DNA of 64,000 bases from Streptomyces galbus (GCF_005280195.1 NZ_SZPR01000007.1:21968-85967), one strand, 5' to 3'; shown: positions 1 to 9,411, counted from the stretch's first letter. A program made the numbers and translations. The notes: a model not told the origin generated them from the letters alone.

Positions 1-3000
1 AGACGCCGCTGGCGTCGACGAACGACGCGCGTCACCACGAGGTGGCCGCGATCGTCCGGATTCCTGGTCGTACCACCACGGTGGCCGCCTCACCGACGGT
101 CGTGGCAGCGGTCGCCGGAACGGCGGGCGGCGGAGGCAGCTACGCGGCCACTTCGCTGGCGCCGTCCGGCCAGTGGGCCGCCGGCGGATCGAGCGGCGCC
201 TTCACCTACTCGTACCCCGTCTCCGTGCCGGACGTTCCCGGCAGCTTGGTGCCGAGCGTCTCCCTCGGGTACAGCTCGCAGAGCGTCGACGGGCGGACCT
301 CTTCCACCAACGCCCAGTCCTCCTGGATCGGGGACGGCTGGGACTACGCACCCGGTTTCGTCGAACGCAGCTACCTGGGCTGTGCCGACGACGCGGCGGG
401 CGGCACACCCAAGACGGCCGACGAGTGCTGGTCGGACAACGCCGACACCCTGACGCTGTCGTTGAACGGTGCCTCGAACACGCTCGTCCACGACGACACC
501 ACACACAGCTGGCACGCCCAGGGCGACAACGGCGAGAAGATCGACATCAAGACCGACACCGTCAACGGCGACAACGACAACGAGTACTTCGTCGTCACCA
601 CCGCCGACGGGACGAGGTACTACTTCGGTCTGAACCGTCTGCCCGGCTGGACCTCGGGCGGTGCTACCACCAACTCGGTGTTCACCGCACCCGTCTACGG
701 CAACGACTCCGGCGAGCCCTGCCACGGCTCGACCTTCGCGGACTCCTGGTGCCAGCAGGGGTACCGCTGGAACCTCGACTACGTCGTGGACCCCCACGGC
801 AACGCCATCAGCTACTGGTACACGCCCGAAACCAACTACTACGGGCGGGACAACGCCACCTCCCCCACCCCGTACACCCGGGGCGGTTACCTCTCCGAGA
901 TCCATTACGGCCAGCTCGCGGGGAAGGTCTACGACAGCACCGCCCCGGCCGCCGCCAAGGTCTTCTTCGACACCGCCGAACGCTGCCTTGCGGACTCCGC
1001 CTTCGACTGCGCCGCGTCCAAGATGACGACGGCCAACGCCGCGCACTGGCCCGACGTACCGGTGGACCAGGTCTGTGCCTCGTCCGGCACCTGCGCCAAC
1101 CACGGACCGGCGTTCTTCAGCACCCGCCGCCTGACCTCCATCCGCACGCAGGTCCTGGTGGGCACGGCCTACCAAAACGTGGACAGCTGGTCACTGGCCC
1201 ACACCTTCCCGTCGACGGGGGACACCACCACCCCGTCCATGTGGCTGTCGTCCCTCACACGGACCGGCAAGGACGACGGCAGTCTCGCCCTGCCTCCGGT
1301 CCGGTTCGACGGCCAGGCACTGGCCAACCGGGTCGACGGCCTGGACGGCTACCAGCCCATCACCCGCTACCGGCTGACCAAGATCACCACAGAGTCCGGT
1401 GGCCTCATCACCGTCAACTACAGCAGCCCGCAGTGTCACCGCGCCGGCACCCAGGTACTGCCGTCCAGCCCTGATGCCAACACCTATCGCTGCTATCCGC
1501 AGTACTGGACTCCGCCCGGCCAGACGTCGCCCCAACTGGACTGGTTCAACAAGTTCGTCGTCACCTCCGTGACGAACGAGGACCCGACCGGCGGCGGTCT
1601 GCCCGTCCAGACGACCTACGCCTATCTCGGCAACCCGGCCTGGCACTTCAACGACGATCCGCTCTCCCAGGCCAAGTACCGCACCTGGAGCCAGTGGCGT
1701 GGCTACGGCAGGGTGGAGACCCGGACGGGCACCGCCCCTGGAGTGCTCACACTGTCCCGGGACACCTACTTCCGAGGTATGGACGGGGACAAGACGTCCA
1801 CCGGGACACGTGACGTCACCGTCAACGACCGAGCCGGGGACGACGCCCAGAAGGACTCCGACTGGCTCGCGGGCCAGACCCTCGAGAACGAGGCCTTCAA
1901 CGGCGACGGCGGCGCACTGCTCACCGACACCGTCACCGATCCGTGGAGCTCGGCGGCAACAGCCACCCAGGCGCGTACCAAGGCGGGTCTGGACCCGCTC
2001 GTGGCGTACCGCACCAACGTCAAGCGGTCTCGCACCATGACGACCAAGGCGGACGGCACCCAGCTCACCACCGAGACCGACTACACGATCGACGCCGCCA
2101 CAGGCTTGCCCACAGCGGTGGACGACCTCGGTGACGTCTCCACGCCTGACGACGACAAGTGCACGCGTACCTGGTACGCCCAAGACGCCTCGGGCGCTCT
2201 GCTCCCCGTGCCGCGCCGCGTTCAGGGCGTTTCCGTCAAGTGCTCCACCACGCCCGTGCTGACCAAGGACCTCGTCAGTGACGACCTGACGTTCTTCGAC
2301 GGCTCCACCACCAACACCGCCACTCCCACCAAGGGTGACGTGACGATGGTGCAGAAGGCGGACAAGGTCGACGCCGACGGCACGGTGCACTACATCACCG
2401 CCCTGCAGAACAGCTACGACTCCTACGGGCGCGAACTCACCGAGACGGATGCCGACGGCCGCACCACGACCACCGCCTACACGCCCGCCGCCGGCGCGTC
2501 CCCGACCGCCCTCAAGGTCACCCAGCCGAAGGTCACCGGTCAGACCGCGGGCTTCGCCACCACGACCACCCTGGACCCGGCCCGCGGCCTCGATCTGAAG
2601 ACCACGGACGCCGCGGGTTACTCCACCACGAGCACCTACGATCCCCTCGGCCGGCTGACGGCCGTCTGGAATCCCGGCTTCTCCACTGCCAACAACCCCA
2701 ACAGCAAGTTCACCTACGACCTGTCGCCGACGCACCCGTCGACCGTCACCACCCAGACGCTGAACGACGACAACACCTACCGCGCCTCCATCGCCCTGTA
2801 CGACGCGATGCTCCGTCCGCGCGAGTCGCAGACGGCGACCGTGGACGGAGGCCGGGTGATCACGGACACGGTGTACGACTCGCACGGATGGGCGGTCAGC
2901 AGCTCGGACCCGTACTACAACTCCGGAGCGCCCGCCGGCACGTTGGTGGACGCCGCCGACAACCAGACCCCGTCCCAGACGGGCACCGTCTACGACGGGG

Positions 3001-6000
3001 CGGGCCGGGTCACCGCGTCGATCGCCTACCACTTCGCCACCGAGACCTGGCGCACCACCACGGAGTACCCGGGGTCCGACCGTGTCGACGTCACACCACC
3101 CACCGGATCGACGCCCAGCACCACGTATTCCGACGCGCGTGGCCAGACGGTCAGACTGCTGCGCTACCACGGCAGTACGCCCACCGGCGCCGCGGACACC
3201 GTGACCTACACCTATGACAGGTCCGGCCACCCGACCGGCCAGGACGACGGCCAGGGCCACACCTGGTCCAGCACGTACGACCTGCTCGGACGCCGCGTGT
3301 CGCAGACGGACCCGGACACGGGTACCTCGTCGTCCACGTACGACAACGCCGGTCAGCTCCTCAGCACCAAGGACGCACGGGGAAAGACCATCTCGTACGC
3401 CTACGACGAGATGGGCCGCAAGCAGGCCGAGTACGACACCACCGACGGGGTCGCCCCCTCCCCGACCAACGAACTGGCCGCGTGGACCTACGACACCCTG
3501 AAGAAGGGCAGGCCCACCGCCTCCACGCGATATGTCGGGGGAACCGGCGGCAGCGCCTACGTCAACAAGATCCTCGGATACGACAGCCACGGTTGGGCGC
3601 AGGCGACCCAACTGGTCGTCCCGGCCGGTGAGGGTGTGCTCAAAGGCACCTACACCCATCAGAACACGTACAAGCTCACCGGCACGCTCGCCTCGTACAC
3701 GGACGCCGATCCCACGTCGGTCAAACTGCCGCAGGAGACCGTCTCCTACACCTATGACGCCTTCGGCCGGCCCGTGGGAGTGGGCGGTGACACCAACGGC
3801 TGGGCCTACGTCAGTGGCCTCAGGTACACGGAGTTCGACGAGCCATCCCAGTTCACCTACGGGCCGTCGGGCAACTTCGCCCAGCAGACCCTGGCTTACG
3901 ACGACCAGACCCACCGCCTCACCGAGTCCACGACCGTCACCGGGTCGGGCACCGTGATGGCCGACCGGACCAGGTACGCGTACCAGCCTTCCGGCAACGT
4001 CACGAAGATCTCCGACAGGCTCGGGACCGGAATCACCGACACCCAGTGCTTCGACTACGACTGGGCGCAGCGGCTGAAGGCCGCGTGGACGGCCACGGAC
4101 GACTGCACGGCGGCCCCCGCCCCCGGAGCGTCCACGACCGTGGGAGGGCCGTCCCCGTACTGGCAGTCCTGGACGTACGACGCCACGGGGGCTCGTCGGA
4201 CGCAGGTGGACCATGCCCCGTCCGGTGACACGACCCAGGACACCACGGCGACCTACACCTCTTTCAAGCCCGGCGAGGGCCCCGCGCACGCCGTGTCGCA
4301 GGTCGCCAGGACCACACCCGCGGACCCGACGGCCGACACCGCCAACAGCTACACGTACTACGACGACGGCGACGTGCACACCCGCACCACCCGCACCGGA
4401 ACGGACACCTTCAGCTACAACGACGAGGGCAACCTCTCCGAGTTGTCCTCGACGGGCACCTCGGCCGACACCACCTACCTCTACGACGCCGACGGCAGCC
4501 TCCTCATCCGGCGCGGCCCCGACGGCAACACCCTGTACACGGGCGACGAGGAGATCACTGCGAAGAAGGACGCGACGAGCGCCGACGGCGTGCGCTACAT
4601 CTCCATCGCGGGGCAGACGGTGGCCACGCACTCCTCCGACGGCAAGTTCACGTACCTGATCCCCGACCGGCAGGGCACCGGCACACTCGCCGTCGATTCC
4701 CAGAGCCAGCAGGTCACCCGCCGCCAGTACAAACCCTTCGGGGAGACACGGGCCCAGACCGGGCCGTGGATCGGCCAGCGGGGCTTCGTCGGAGGCACCC
4801 AGGACGACAACACCGGGCTGACCAACCTGGGCGCACGCGAGTACGACCCTTCCATCGGCCGTTTCCTGAGTCCCGACCCGCTGCTCGATCCGGGAGCGCC
4901 ACAGTCCTGGAACGCCTACGACTACGCCGATGACACCCCGGTCACCACGTCCGACCCGAGCGGTAAGTGCCCGGACATCGACTGCCCGACGCGCAATTGC
5001 CCGGCCTGCCTCAACCGCACGCCCACGGACACCAACCCGAACTCGCCCGCCCTGCACGACCACCCGGGCTCGGGCAGCACACCGACCAACACCAAGTCGT
5101 ACGCCAAGCGCTACCAGGCGGAGGTCAGCAACAACACGGCCCACGCCCAGGCGGAGGAACGGGCCCTCCAGCGGCAGAAGGCGACAGCGGACGCGACGGC
5201 CGCGGCAGCGAAGAAACAGGCTTCCGGCTTCAAACACCGGCTGCTGAGCCTCGTCGCGGATGTGATCGGCCTGACGGACGCCTACAACTGCTTCACCAAG
5301 GGCGACGTGATGGGCTGCATCAACACCGCCCTCACGGCCGTCCCCTGGGGCAAGGTGTTCAAGGCCATCAAGGTCGGTGTGGAGGCCTTCAAGGTCTGGC
5401 GCGCCCTCGACCGCGCCTATACGGCGGTGAAGGACGCGGAGGAGGCGGCCAAGGTCGCCGACGATGCCCTGGCGGCAGAGCACGCCATCGTCGAGGCGGG
5501 CAAGGCCGAGGATGTCGGCGAGGCAGCGGCGGGCTGCTTGACCCACAGTTTCGTCCCGAGCACCGAGGTCCGGCTCGCCGACGGTTCGTCCAAACCGATC
5601 AGCGAGGTCAAGGCCGGCGACACGGTCCTGGCGACGGACCCGCAGACCGGGGTCACGGCCCCGGAGCAGGTGCAGGCGGTCATCGTGACCCGCACCGACC
5701 ACGACTTCACGACCCTCACCCTGGACACCGCCCCGGTCCGCGGCCCACCCCACGCCGGCGCGTCCCGCCACCGGCCGACCGGCGAGACCCTCACCACCAC
5801 CTGGCACCACCCCTTCTGGGACGCCACGCACCACCGCTGGACCGACGCCCACGACCTGACCCCCGCCACGAAGCTCCGCCGGGCGGACGGCACGACGGTG
5901 AGGGTCACGGGGGTCCGGAACTTCCACCGCGGCGGGGTGACTTATGACCTCACGGTCGGGACGGTGCATACGTACTATGTGCTGGCGGGGGTCACGCCGG

Positions 6001-6326
6001 TTCTTGTGCATAACTGCAGCAAGAATCAAGGAATCTATGAGTTCGAGGATCAGCTGAACCCCGGGAAGACGTATGTCGGCAAGACGAAGAACTTCAAAAA
6101 CCGTCTGCAGGATCACATCGACAGCGGGCGCCTGAAGAGTCGTGAGGACGCGACCTGCACTCACGTTTGCGGAACGAATGATGACCTGTTCGTCGCCGAA
6201 CATCTGCGGATGGGAGAACTGCGCGGTCAGGGAGTCGATTTGTCGAATGACATTGCTTCTCCGGGCAAGAAAATCTTCGAGCAGAGGCAAAATGCCGAAA
6301 AATTCGAACAACTCGAACTCTGGTAG
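1..6326 (+). CDS. RHS/YD-repeat polymorphic toxin with HINT domain and GIY-YIG-like nuclease tip (5' truncated)
   Basis: The reading frame is already open at base 3 and the first GTG (42) has no ribosome site, so the true start lies upstream of the window. About 2,100 codons are visible. An N-terminal beta-rich module of the secreted Streptomyces RHS type comes first (SYPV, SLGYSSQSVDG, SWIGDGWDY). Many YD repeats follow from about 2,400 to 4,700 (YDPLGRL, YDLLGRRV, YDEMGRK). The RHS core hallmark is near 4,830-4,880 (GAREYDPSIGRFLSPDP). An Ala-rich helical linker leads to a HINT autoprotease from the Cys of CLTHSF (about 5,536) to VLVHNC (about 6,015). The C-terminal tip of about 100 residues carries GIYEFED and TYVGKT plus a later conserved-looking Glu (AEHLRMG), as in GIY-YIG nucleases. 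By analogy with known polymorphic toxins, HINT would release a DNA- or RNA-cleaving tip into a competitor. The tip DNA is clearly less GC-rich than the RHS body. The family call is firm; nuclease activity is inferred. Confidence 0.93.
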   Translation, partial: TPLASTNDARHHEVAAIVRIPGRTTTVAASPTVVAAVAGTAGGGGSYAATSLAPSGQWAAGGSSGAFTYSYPVSVPDVPGSLVPSVSLGYSSQSVDGRTSSTNAQSSWIGDGWDYAPGFVERSYLGCADDAAGGTPKTADECWSDNADTLTLSLNGASNTLVHDDTTHSWHAQGDNGEKIDIKTDTVNGDNDNEYFVVTTADGTRYYFGLNRLPGWTSGGATTNSVFTAPVYGNDSGEPCHGSTFADSWCQQGYRWNLDYVVDPHGNAISYWYTPETNYYGRDNATSPTPYTRGGYLSEIHYGQLAGKVYDSTAPAAAKVFFDTAERCLADSAFDCAASKMTTANAAHWPDVPVDQVCASSGTCANHGPAFFSTRRLTSIRTQVLVGTAYQNVDSWSLAHTFPSTGDTTTPSMWLSSLTRTGKDDGSLALPPVRFDGQALANRVDGLDGYQPITRYRLTKITTESGGLITVNYSSPQCHRAGTQVLPSSPDANTYRCYPQYWTPPGQTSPQLDWFNKFVVTSVTNEDPTGGGLPVQTTYAYLGNPAWHFNDDPLSQAKYRTWSQWRGYGRVETRTGTAPGVLTLSRDTYFRGMDGDKTSTGTRDVTVNDRAGDDAQKDSDWLAGQTLENEAFNGDGGALLTDTVTDPWSSAATATQARTKAGLDPLVAYRTNVKRSRTMTTKADGTQLTTETDYTIDAATGLPTAVDDLGDVSTPDDDKCTRTWYAQDASGALLPVPRRVQGVSVKCSTTPVLTKDLVSDDLTFFDGSTTNTATPTKGDVTMVQKADKVDADGTVHYITALQNSYDSYGRELTETDADGRTTTTAYTPAAGASPTALKVTQPKVTGQTAGFATTTTLDPARGLDLKTTDAAGYSTTSTYDPLGRLTAVWNPGFSTANNPNSKFTYDLSPTHPSTVTTQTLNDDNTYRASIALYDAMLRPRESQTATVDGGRVITDTVYDSHGWAVSSSDPYYNSGAPAGTLVDAADNQTPSQTGTVYDGAGRVTASIAYHFATETWRTTTEYPGSDRVDVTPPTGSTPSTTYSDARGQTVRLLRYHGSTPTGAADTVTYTYDRSGHPTGQDDGQGHTWSSTYDLLGRRVSQTDPDTGTSSSTYDNAGQLLSTKDARGKTISYAYDEMGRKQAEYDTTDGVAPSPTNELAAWTYDTLKKGRPTASTRYVGGTGGSAYVNKILGYDSHGWAQATQLVVPAGEGVLKGTYTHQNTYKLTGTLASYTDADPTSVKLPQETVSYTYDAFGRPVGVGGDTNGWAYVSGLRYTEFDEPSQFTYGPSGNFAQQTLAYDDQTHRLTESTTVTGSGTVMADRTRYAYQPSGNVTKISDRLGTGITDTQCFDYDWAQRLKAAWTATDDCTAAPAPGASTTVGGPSPYWQSWTYDATGARRTQVDHAPSGDTTQDTTATYTSFKPGEGPAHAVSQVARTTPADPTADTANSYTYYDDGDVHTRTTRTGTDTFSYNDEGNLSELSSTGTSADTTYLYDADGSLLIRRGPDGNTLYTGDEEITAKKDATSADGVRYISIAGQTVATHSSDGKFTYLIPDRQGTGTLAVDSQSQQVTRRQYKPFGETRAQTGPWIGQRGFVGGTQDDNTGLTNLGAREYDPSIGRFLSPDPLLDPGAPQSWNAYDYADDTPVTTSDPSGKCPDIDCPTRNCPACLNRTPTDTNPNSPALHDHPGSGSTPTNTKSYAKRYQAEVSNNTAHAQAEERALQRQKATADATAAAAKKQASGFKHRLLSLVADVIGLTDAYNCFTKGDVMGCINTALTAVPWGKVFKAIKVGVEAFKVWRALDRAYTAVKDAEEAAKVADDALAAEHAIVEAGKAEDVGEAAAGCLTHSFVPSTEVRLADGSSKPISEVKAGDTVLATDPQTGVTAPEQVQAVIVTRTDHDFTTLTLDTAPVRGPPHAGASRHRPTGETLTTTWHHPFWDATHHRWTDAHDLTPATKLRRADGTTVRVTGVRNFHRGGVTYDLTVGTVHTYYVLAGVTPVLVHNCSKNQGIYEFEDQLNPGKTYVGKTKNFKNRLQDHIDSGRLKSREDATCTHVCGTNDDLFVAEHLRMGELRGQGVDLSNDIASPGKKIFEQRQNAEKFEQLELW

Positions 6327-6335
6327 GGGCTCGAA

Positions 6336-6791
6336 GTGGTTGATTTCTGGAAGGTCATCGGAACAAGCTCCGTGCGGGATGAGGGCGAGATCGACTCTGC
6401 CCTGGAGCGGATCTCTGGGCAGCTCGGTGCGATGACGCCCGATTCCTTGACTCGATTTGTTGAGCGACTCCGGGAGTCGCTCTATCAGATCGACAGGAGG
6501 GAGCTAGCGGAGGTGCCAGTGGTGCTTGCCAATGGTGTGAAGTTCCCGCAGACAAGCGACCATTTCCTCCATGCGCGATGCGCCTGCATCTTGGCGGGCG
6601 AAACGGCGTACGGCGATGTCCTAAGTTCTGGTATCGGTTTCGATCGATTCGTTGCGCCGTTTGCTCAGGAGGCTGAAGGCCTGCTGTACCTCGCATCGGA
6701 ACAGTACGAAAAGAAGACCGCCTCCAAGATGAACGTCGATAGCTATTGCTCGATCGAATCGGGGTCGAACATTCAGGGATGGGCCGCCTGA
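6336..6791 (+). CDS. DUF4240-like protein, putative immunity protein of the RHS toxin
   Basis: A 151-residue cytosolic protein with no signal peptide or membrane segment. Its layout resembles DUF4240: an N-terminal DFWKVI, a helix with SLTRFVERL, then HARCACILAGETAYGDVLSSG and FDRFVAPF. The GTG start at 6336 lies 9 bases after the toxin stop, and its ribosome site AGGGGC (6325-6330) overlaps that stop, so translation is probably coupled. The gene shares the lower GC of the toxin tip and is followed directly by a terminator. Position, size and shared composition are what is expected of a cognate immunity gene. The DUF4240 assignment is from memory of the family pattern, and neutralisation of the nuclease tip is inference. 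Confidence 0.75.
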   Translation: MVDFWKVIGTSSVRDEGEIDSALERISGQLGAMTPDSLTRFVERLRESLYQIDRRELAEVPVVLANGVKFPQTSDHFLHARCACILAGETAYGDVLSSGIGFDRFVAPFAQEAEGLLYLASEQYEKKTASKMNVDSYCSIESGSNIQGWAA

Positions 6792-6824
6792 TCCCTGTCA
6801 GGATTCGAGTCACCTGAGGACGTA

Positions 6825-6860
6825 CTGAAGGTCCGCCGGACCATTCCGGCGGACCTTCAG
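6825..6860 (+). terminator. Strong hairpin terminator after toxin-immunity pair
   Basis: A perfect 15-bp stem, CTGAAGGTCCGCCGG (6825-6839) with CCGGCGGACCTTCAG (6846-6860), closes a 6-base loop 34 bases after the immunity gene stop. There is no long U-tract, as is usual for Streptomyces terminators. It marks the right end of the toxin module. Confidence 0.85.
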
Positions 6861-6909
6861 GGCCTTGTGACGGCAACGTCAGCGGACGACGGCTGTGGCA
6901 GGTGGGTCG

Positions 6910-7110
6910 TCACGGGCGTTGCTGGTGGGGGCTGACTGCGTCGATGGCCTGGCGCGGGAGCCGGAGTCGCACATGGGCGTAGACGCCTATGTGAGCGTGG
7001 CCGAGGAGTTCCTTGATCACGGTGCCGTAGGTCGTGAAACCGGATGCTGCGAAGTCCTGCGCGGTCATGAAGGTCGACGAGACCAAGCGCCGCGCGTACG
7101 GGTCCGCGTG
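6910..7110 (-). pseudogene. Decayed tyrosine recombinase (integrase) C-terminal remnant
   Basis: Reading leftward, one frame gives RSIRFHDLRH, the HxLR catalytic box of phage-type tyrosine integrases. A neighbouring frame then continues with VIKELLGHAHIGVYAHVRLR and ends near 6910. The intact family has about 15 residues between HDLRH and the ELLGH helix, and a few more before YAHVR. Here these are missing and the frame changes, so the catalytic domain is both deleted and frameshifted. No start or N-terminal domain is visible. It is a scar of an integrated element lying between the toxin module and the chromosomal core. It overlaps no intact gene. Confidence 0.72.
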
Positions 7111-7111
7111 A

Positions 7112-7627
7112 AGGAAGGCGGCGGGTGTCTTCGGTACAGCACCGCTCTTTCTGACGGAGAAGGCCGATGAACTGCACGCTTCGTGGGACCGGACACTGCT
7201 GCGACCGCATCTGCGGGCCGACCGTGTTGTGGCGCGTGTCGTCGCCCGCACGGTGACGGGGCAGCACCACTACACGTCCGAGATGCTCTCCCAGGGCGTT
7301 CACCGCCTCATCGAACGGGCAGCGGCCACGTTCACCCCTTCGGAACTCAGCATCCACTACCCCGACCTCGCCGAACACGTACTTGAGCTACGTTCGCTGC
7401 GTTCCGGCGTTGATCCACTCGCCGCTACGGACGAGTTGCTGACCGACGTGATCCGTCAGGTGGCGACGGCAACCGGATGCGTGGGCGTCGAACTGTCGGG
7501 CGGCGCGGACTTCGGGAACGTCGCCCAAGCCATCAAGGCGGCTCGCTTCCCCGAGGTGACAGCTTCGGCTTGCTGGTGGGGGAAGCATCGGCAGGTATTC
7601 AGCCTGGAAGGTTGGGTGGGTGCGTAG
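7112..7627 (+). pseudogene. 5'-truncated asparagine-synthase-like (N-type ATP pyrophosphatase) fragment
   Basis: An open frame runs from just after a TGA at 7109 and has no plausible start until an internal GTG at 7229. It reads PLFLTEKADELHASWD, LLRPHLRAD, GVHRLIERA and then VGVELSGGADFGNVA. The last resembles the PP-loop SGGxDS of asparagine-synthase-type enzymes, but the final Ser is Phe here. After about 7,570 the similarity is lost and the frame ends abruptly. A complete enzyme would be several times longer. The fragment begins where the integrase remnant ends, suggesting that an integration or deletion event cut it. The family call is tentative and the fragment is probably non-functional. 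Confidence 0.5.
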
Positions 7628-7760
7628 CCGCTGAGCGCGGCGCTGTGACGTTTCTGTGGGTGCGGGCGCTGATCACCGTGGGGGCGTGGCGGTGGCCGGA
7701 CCGTCGGTGCGGCACGAGGATCACGCGCCCGCCACGAACTCCGTACGAACGAGGACAGTC

Positions 7761-8378
7761 TTGGGCCAGGGAGGGGAACCCCGGCGTGCGCAGGCGTACG
7801 ACGGGGAACTGGGCGCGGCGGTCGCGCGGGCCCAGGGCGGCGACGAGGCCGCGTTCGCGGTGGCGTACCGGATCGTGCAGCCGGGGCTGCTCGGCTATCT
7901 GCGCGGGATCGTGGGGGACGACGCCGAGGACGTCGCCTCCGACGCCTGGCTGGAGATCGCCCGCGACCTCGGGCGGTTCCAGGGCGACGGGGCGGGGTTC
8001 CGGGGGTGGACCGCCACGATCGCCCGGCACCGCGCGCTCGACCACCTGCGCCGGCTGCGGGTAAGGCCCCGGTCGGCCGCGCTGGAGCAGGACGTGCTCG
8101 ACCTGCCCGGGCCGCGCAGCACGCACGACGAGGTGCTGGAGAACCTGTCGACCGAGCGGGCCCTGGCCCTGGTCAGGGGCCTGCCGCGGGACCAGGCCGA
8201 GGCCGTGCTGCTGCGGGTGGTGGTCGGGCTCGACGGGCCCTCGGCGGCCCGTGTGCTCGGCAAGCGGCCGGGTGCCGTCCGTACGGCCGCCCACCGGGGG
8301 CTGAAACGGCTCGCGCGGCAGCTCGGCGTGGAGGGTGTGACGGATGACGGCTCCCGGACGCTGGGTGAGTCGACATGA
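7761..8378 (+). CDS. ECF-type RNA polymerase sigma factor (module 1)
   Basis: About 205 residues. Sigma region 2 is seen in DEAAFAVAYRIV, LGYLRGIVGDDAEDVASDAW and FRGWTATIARHRALDHLRR. Region 4 is seen in LPRDQAEAVLLRVV, LGKRPGAVRTAAHRGLKRLA. I chose TTG 7761 because it aligns with the GTG start of the paralogue at 9686 and has GAGGAC just upstream; the frame is open further left. Its stop overlaps an ATGA, and the next gene encodes a membrane protein likely to regulate it. In S. coelicolor two ECF genes (SCO4864 and SCO4866, recalled) occupy this place. The stimulus is not evident from sequence. Confidence 0.88.
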   Translation: MGQGGEPRRAQAYDGELGAAVARAQGGDEAAFAVAYRIVQPGLLGYLRGIVGDDAEDVASDAWLEIARDLGRFQGDGAGFRGWTATIARHRALDHLRRLRVRPRSAALEQDVLDLPGPRSTHDEVLENLSTERALALVRGLPRDQAEAVLLRVVVGLDGPSAARVLGKRPGAVRTAAHRGLKRLARQLGVEGVTDDGSRTLGEST

Positions 8379-8471
8379 ACGGCGACGGCGCCGGACCGTA
8401 TGAAGGGGAGGACCCGCGCGCTCCGGGGGCGGCGGCCTCCCGCGCCCGCGGGGCCCCGGGTCCCGTGAGCA

Positions 8472-9338
8472 GTGACCAACCGGACAGAGGCGGAAACGGA
8501 CATGGGTGAACGGCAGGACGACCGCGGGGCCGCGGACGGCCGCCGGCGGTGCGTGCACCCTGGTGCCACCGCGTCCGGTACGGCCGGCACGGCGGACCGG
8601 GCCGGGCTCGAGGAACTCCTGGCCCTCGTCCTGCGCGACCCCGGTGGCGGGCCGGTCGACGGCAGCGAGGGCGAGAAGCGGGCCGTGGCCGCCTTCCGCG
8701 CGGCCCGGGACACCGGCGCCCACCGCGCCCGCACCCGCCGCCGCGACGACTGGCGGCAGCAGCGGCAGCGGCGCGCCGCGCGCTCGCTGCGGGCCACGCT
8801 GACCGTGGCCGTCGCGAGCCTCGCCCTGGGCGGGGTCGCCGTCGCGGCCATCGGTACGGTCGGCTCCTCCGACGACGTCTCCGCCGCCCGTCCCACGGTC
8901 CGCGCGTCCGCGTCCGCCGCCGCGCCCGGCGGGCATGCCACGGCGGGCCCCGCCGACCCGGCCTCCGCCCCGGCGCTGCCCGCCCGTCCGGCCACCGCGA
9001 AGGACACCGCGGCCCGGTGCCGCGCGTACGAGAAGGCCGGCGGCAAGGGCAGGGCCATGGAGGCCACCGCCCGGCAGCGGCTGATCGCGGCGGCGGGCGG
9101 CGAGGACCAGGTCGGCGCGTACTGCGCCCACGTCACCGCGACCGCCTCCCCGCCGGGCAGGACGGCCCGCGGCACCACCCCCGCCCCGGGGACGGCCCGC
9201 GCGAAGGCCCGGTCCGAGGGCACCGACGGTTCCCCGGGCGCCGCGGCCTCGAACGGCACGCAGGGCAAGGGACAGGACGGCGGTCAGGGCAACGGGCAGT
9301 CCGACGCGGCGAAGCCGGGCGGCGGCAAGGGGCCGTGA
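8472..9338 (+). CDS. Single-pass membrane protein paired with ECF sigma factor (putative anti-sigma, module 1)
   Basis: Up to 288 residues. The cytoplasmic N-terminal half has KRAVAAFRAARD and a basic RTRRRDD stretch. One hydrophobic segment follows (TLTVAVASLALGGVAVAAIG), then an outside Ala/Pro-rich region. That region holds a small two-cysteine motif (AARCRAYEKAGG, GAYC) and a Gly/Gln/Asn-rich tail. The organisation matches the product of 10348-11451, so this is a duplicated module. The start is uncertain: GTG 8472 and ATG 8502 both fit. A separate 44-codon frame beginning at ATG 8375 overlaps the sigma stop and ends at 8509, and may couple translation. An anti-sigma role is inferred from topology and pairing; no zinc anti-sigma motif was seen. 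Confidence 0.7.
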   Translation: MTNRTEAETDMGERQDDRGAADGRRRCVHPGATASGTAGTADRAGLEELLALVLRDPGGGPVDGSEGEKRAVAAFRAARDTGAHRARTRRRDDWRQQRQRRAARSLRATLTVAVASLALGGVAVAAIGTVGSSDDVSAARPTVRASASAAAPGGHATAGPADPASAPALPARPATAKDTAARCRAYEKAGGKGRAMEATARQRLIAAAGGEDQVGAYCAHVTATASPPGRTARGTTPAPGTARAKARSEGTDGSPGAAASNGTQGKGQDGGQGNGQSDAAKPGGGKGP

Positions 9339-9360
9339 CCCGGCTCCGTACACCTCGCCC

Positions 9361-9384
9361 GGGGCGTCGGGGCGTCGGGGCGTC
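9361..9384 (+). repeat. Three tandem copies of GGGGCGTC
   Basis: The 8-mer GGGGCGTC is repeated exactly three times just after the module 1 membrane-protein gene and before its terminator. It is non-coding and of unknown role. Confidence 0.9.
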
Positions 9385-9411
9385 CGGTGTCGGTGAGGGG
9401 GCGTACCGAGG

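Noticed and set aside
1191..6311. Very long open frame on the minus strand opposite the RHS gene
   Set aside because: It is a GC-driven shadow with Val/Arg/Gly-rich sequence and no domain; the plus frame shows clear RHS repeats.
6895..7170. 91-codon plus-strand frame over the integrase remnant
   Set aside because: No family features; the minus strand carries the recognisable integrase motifs.
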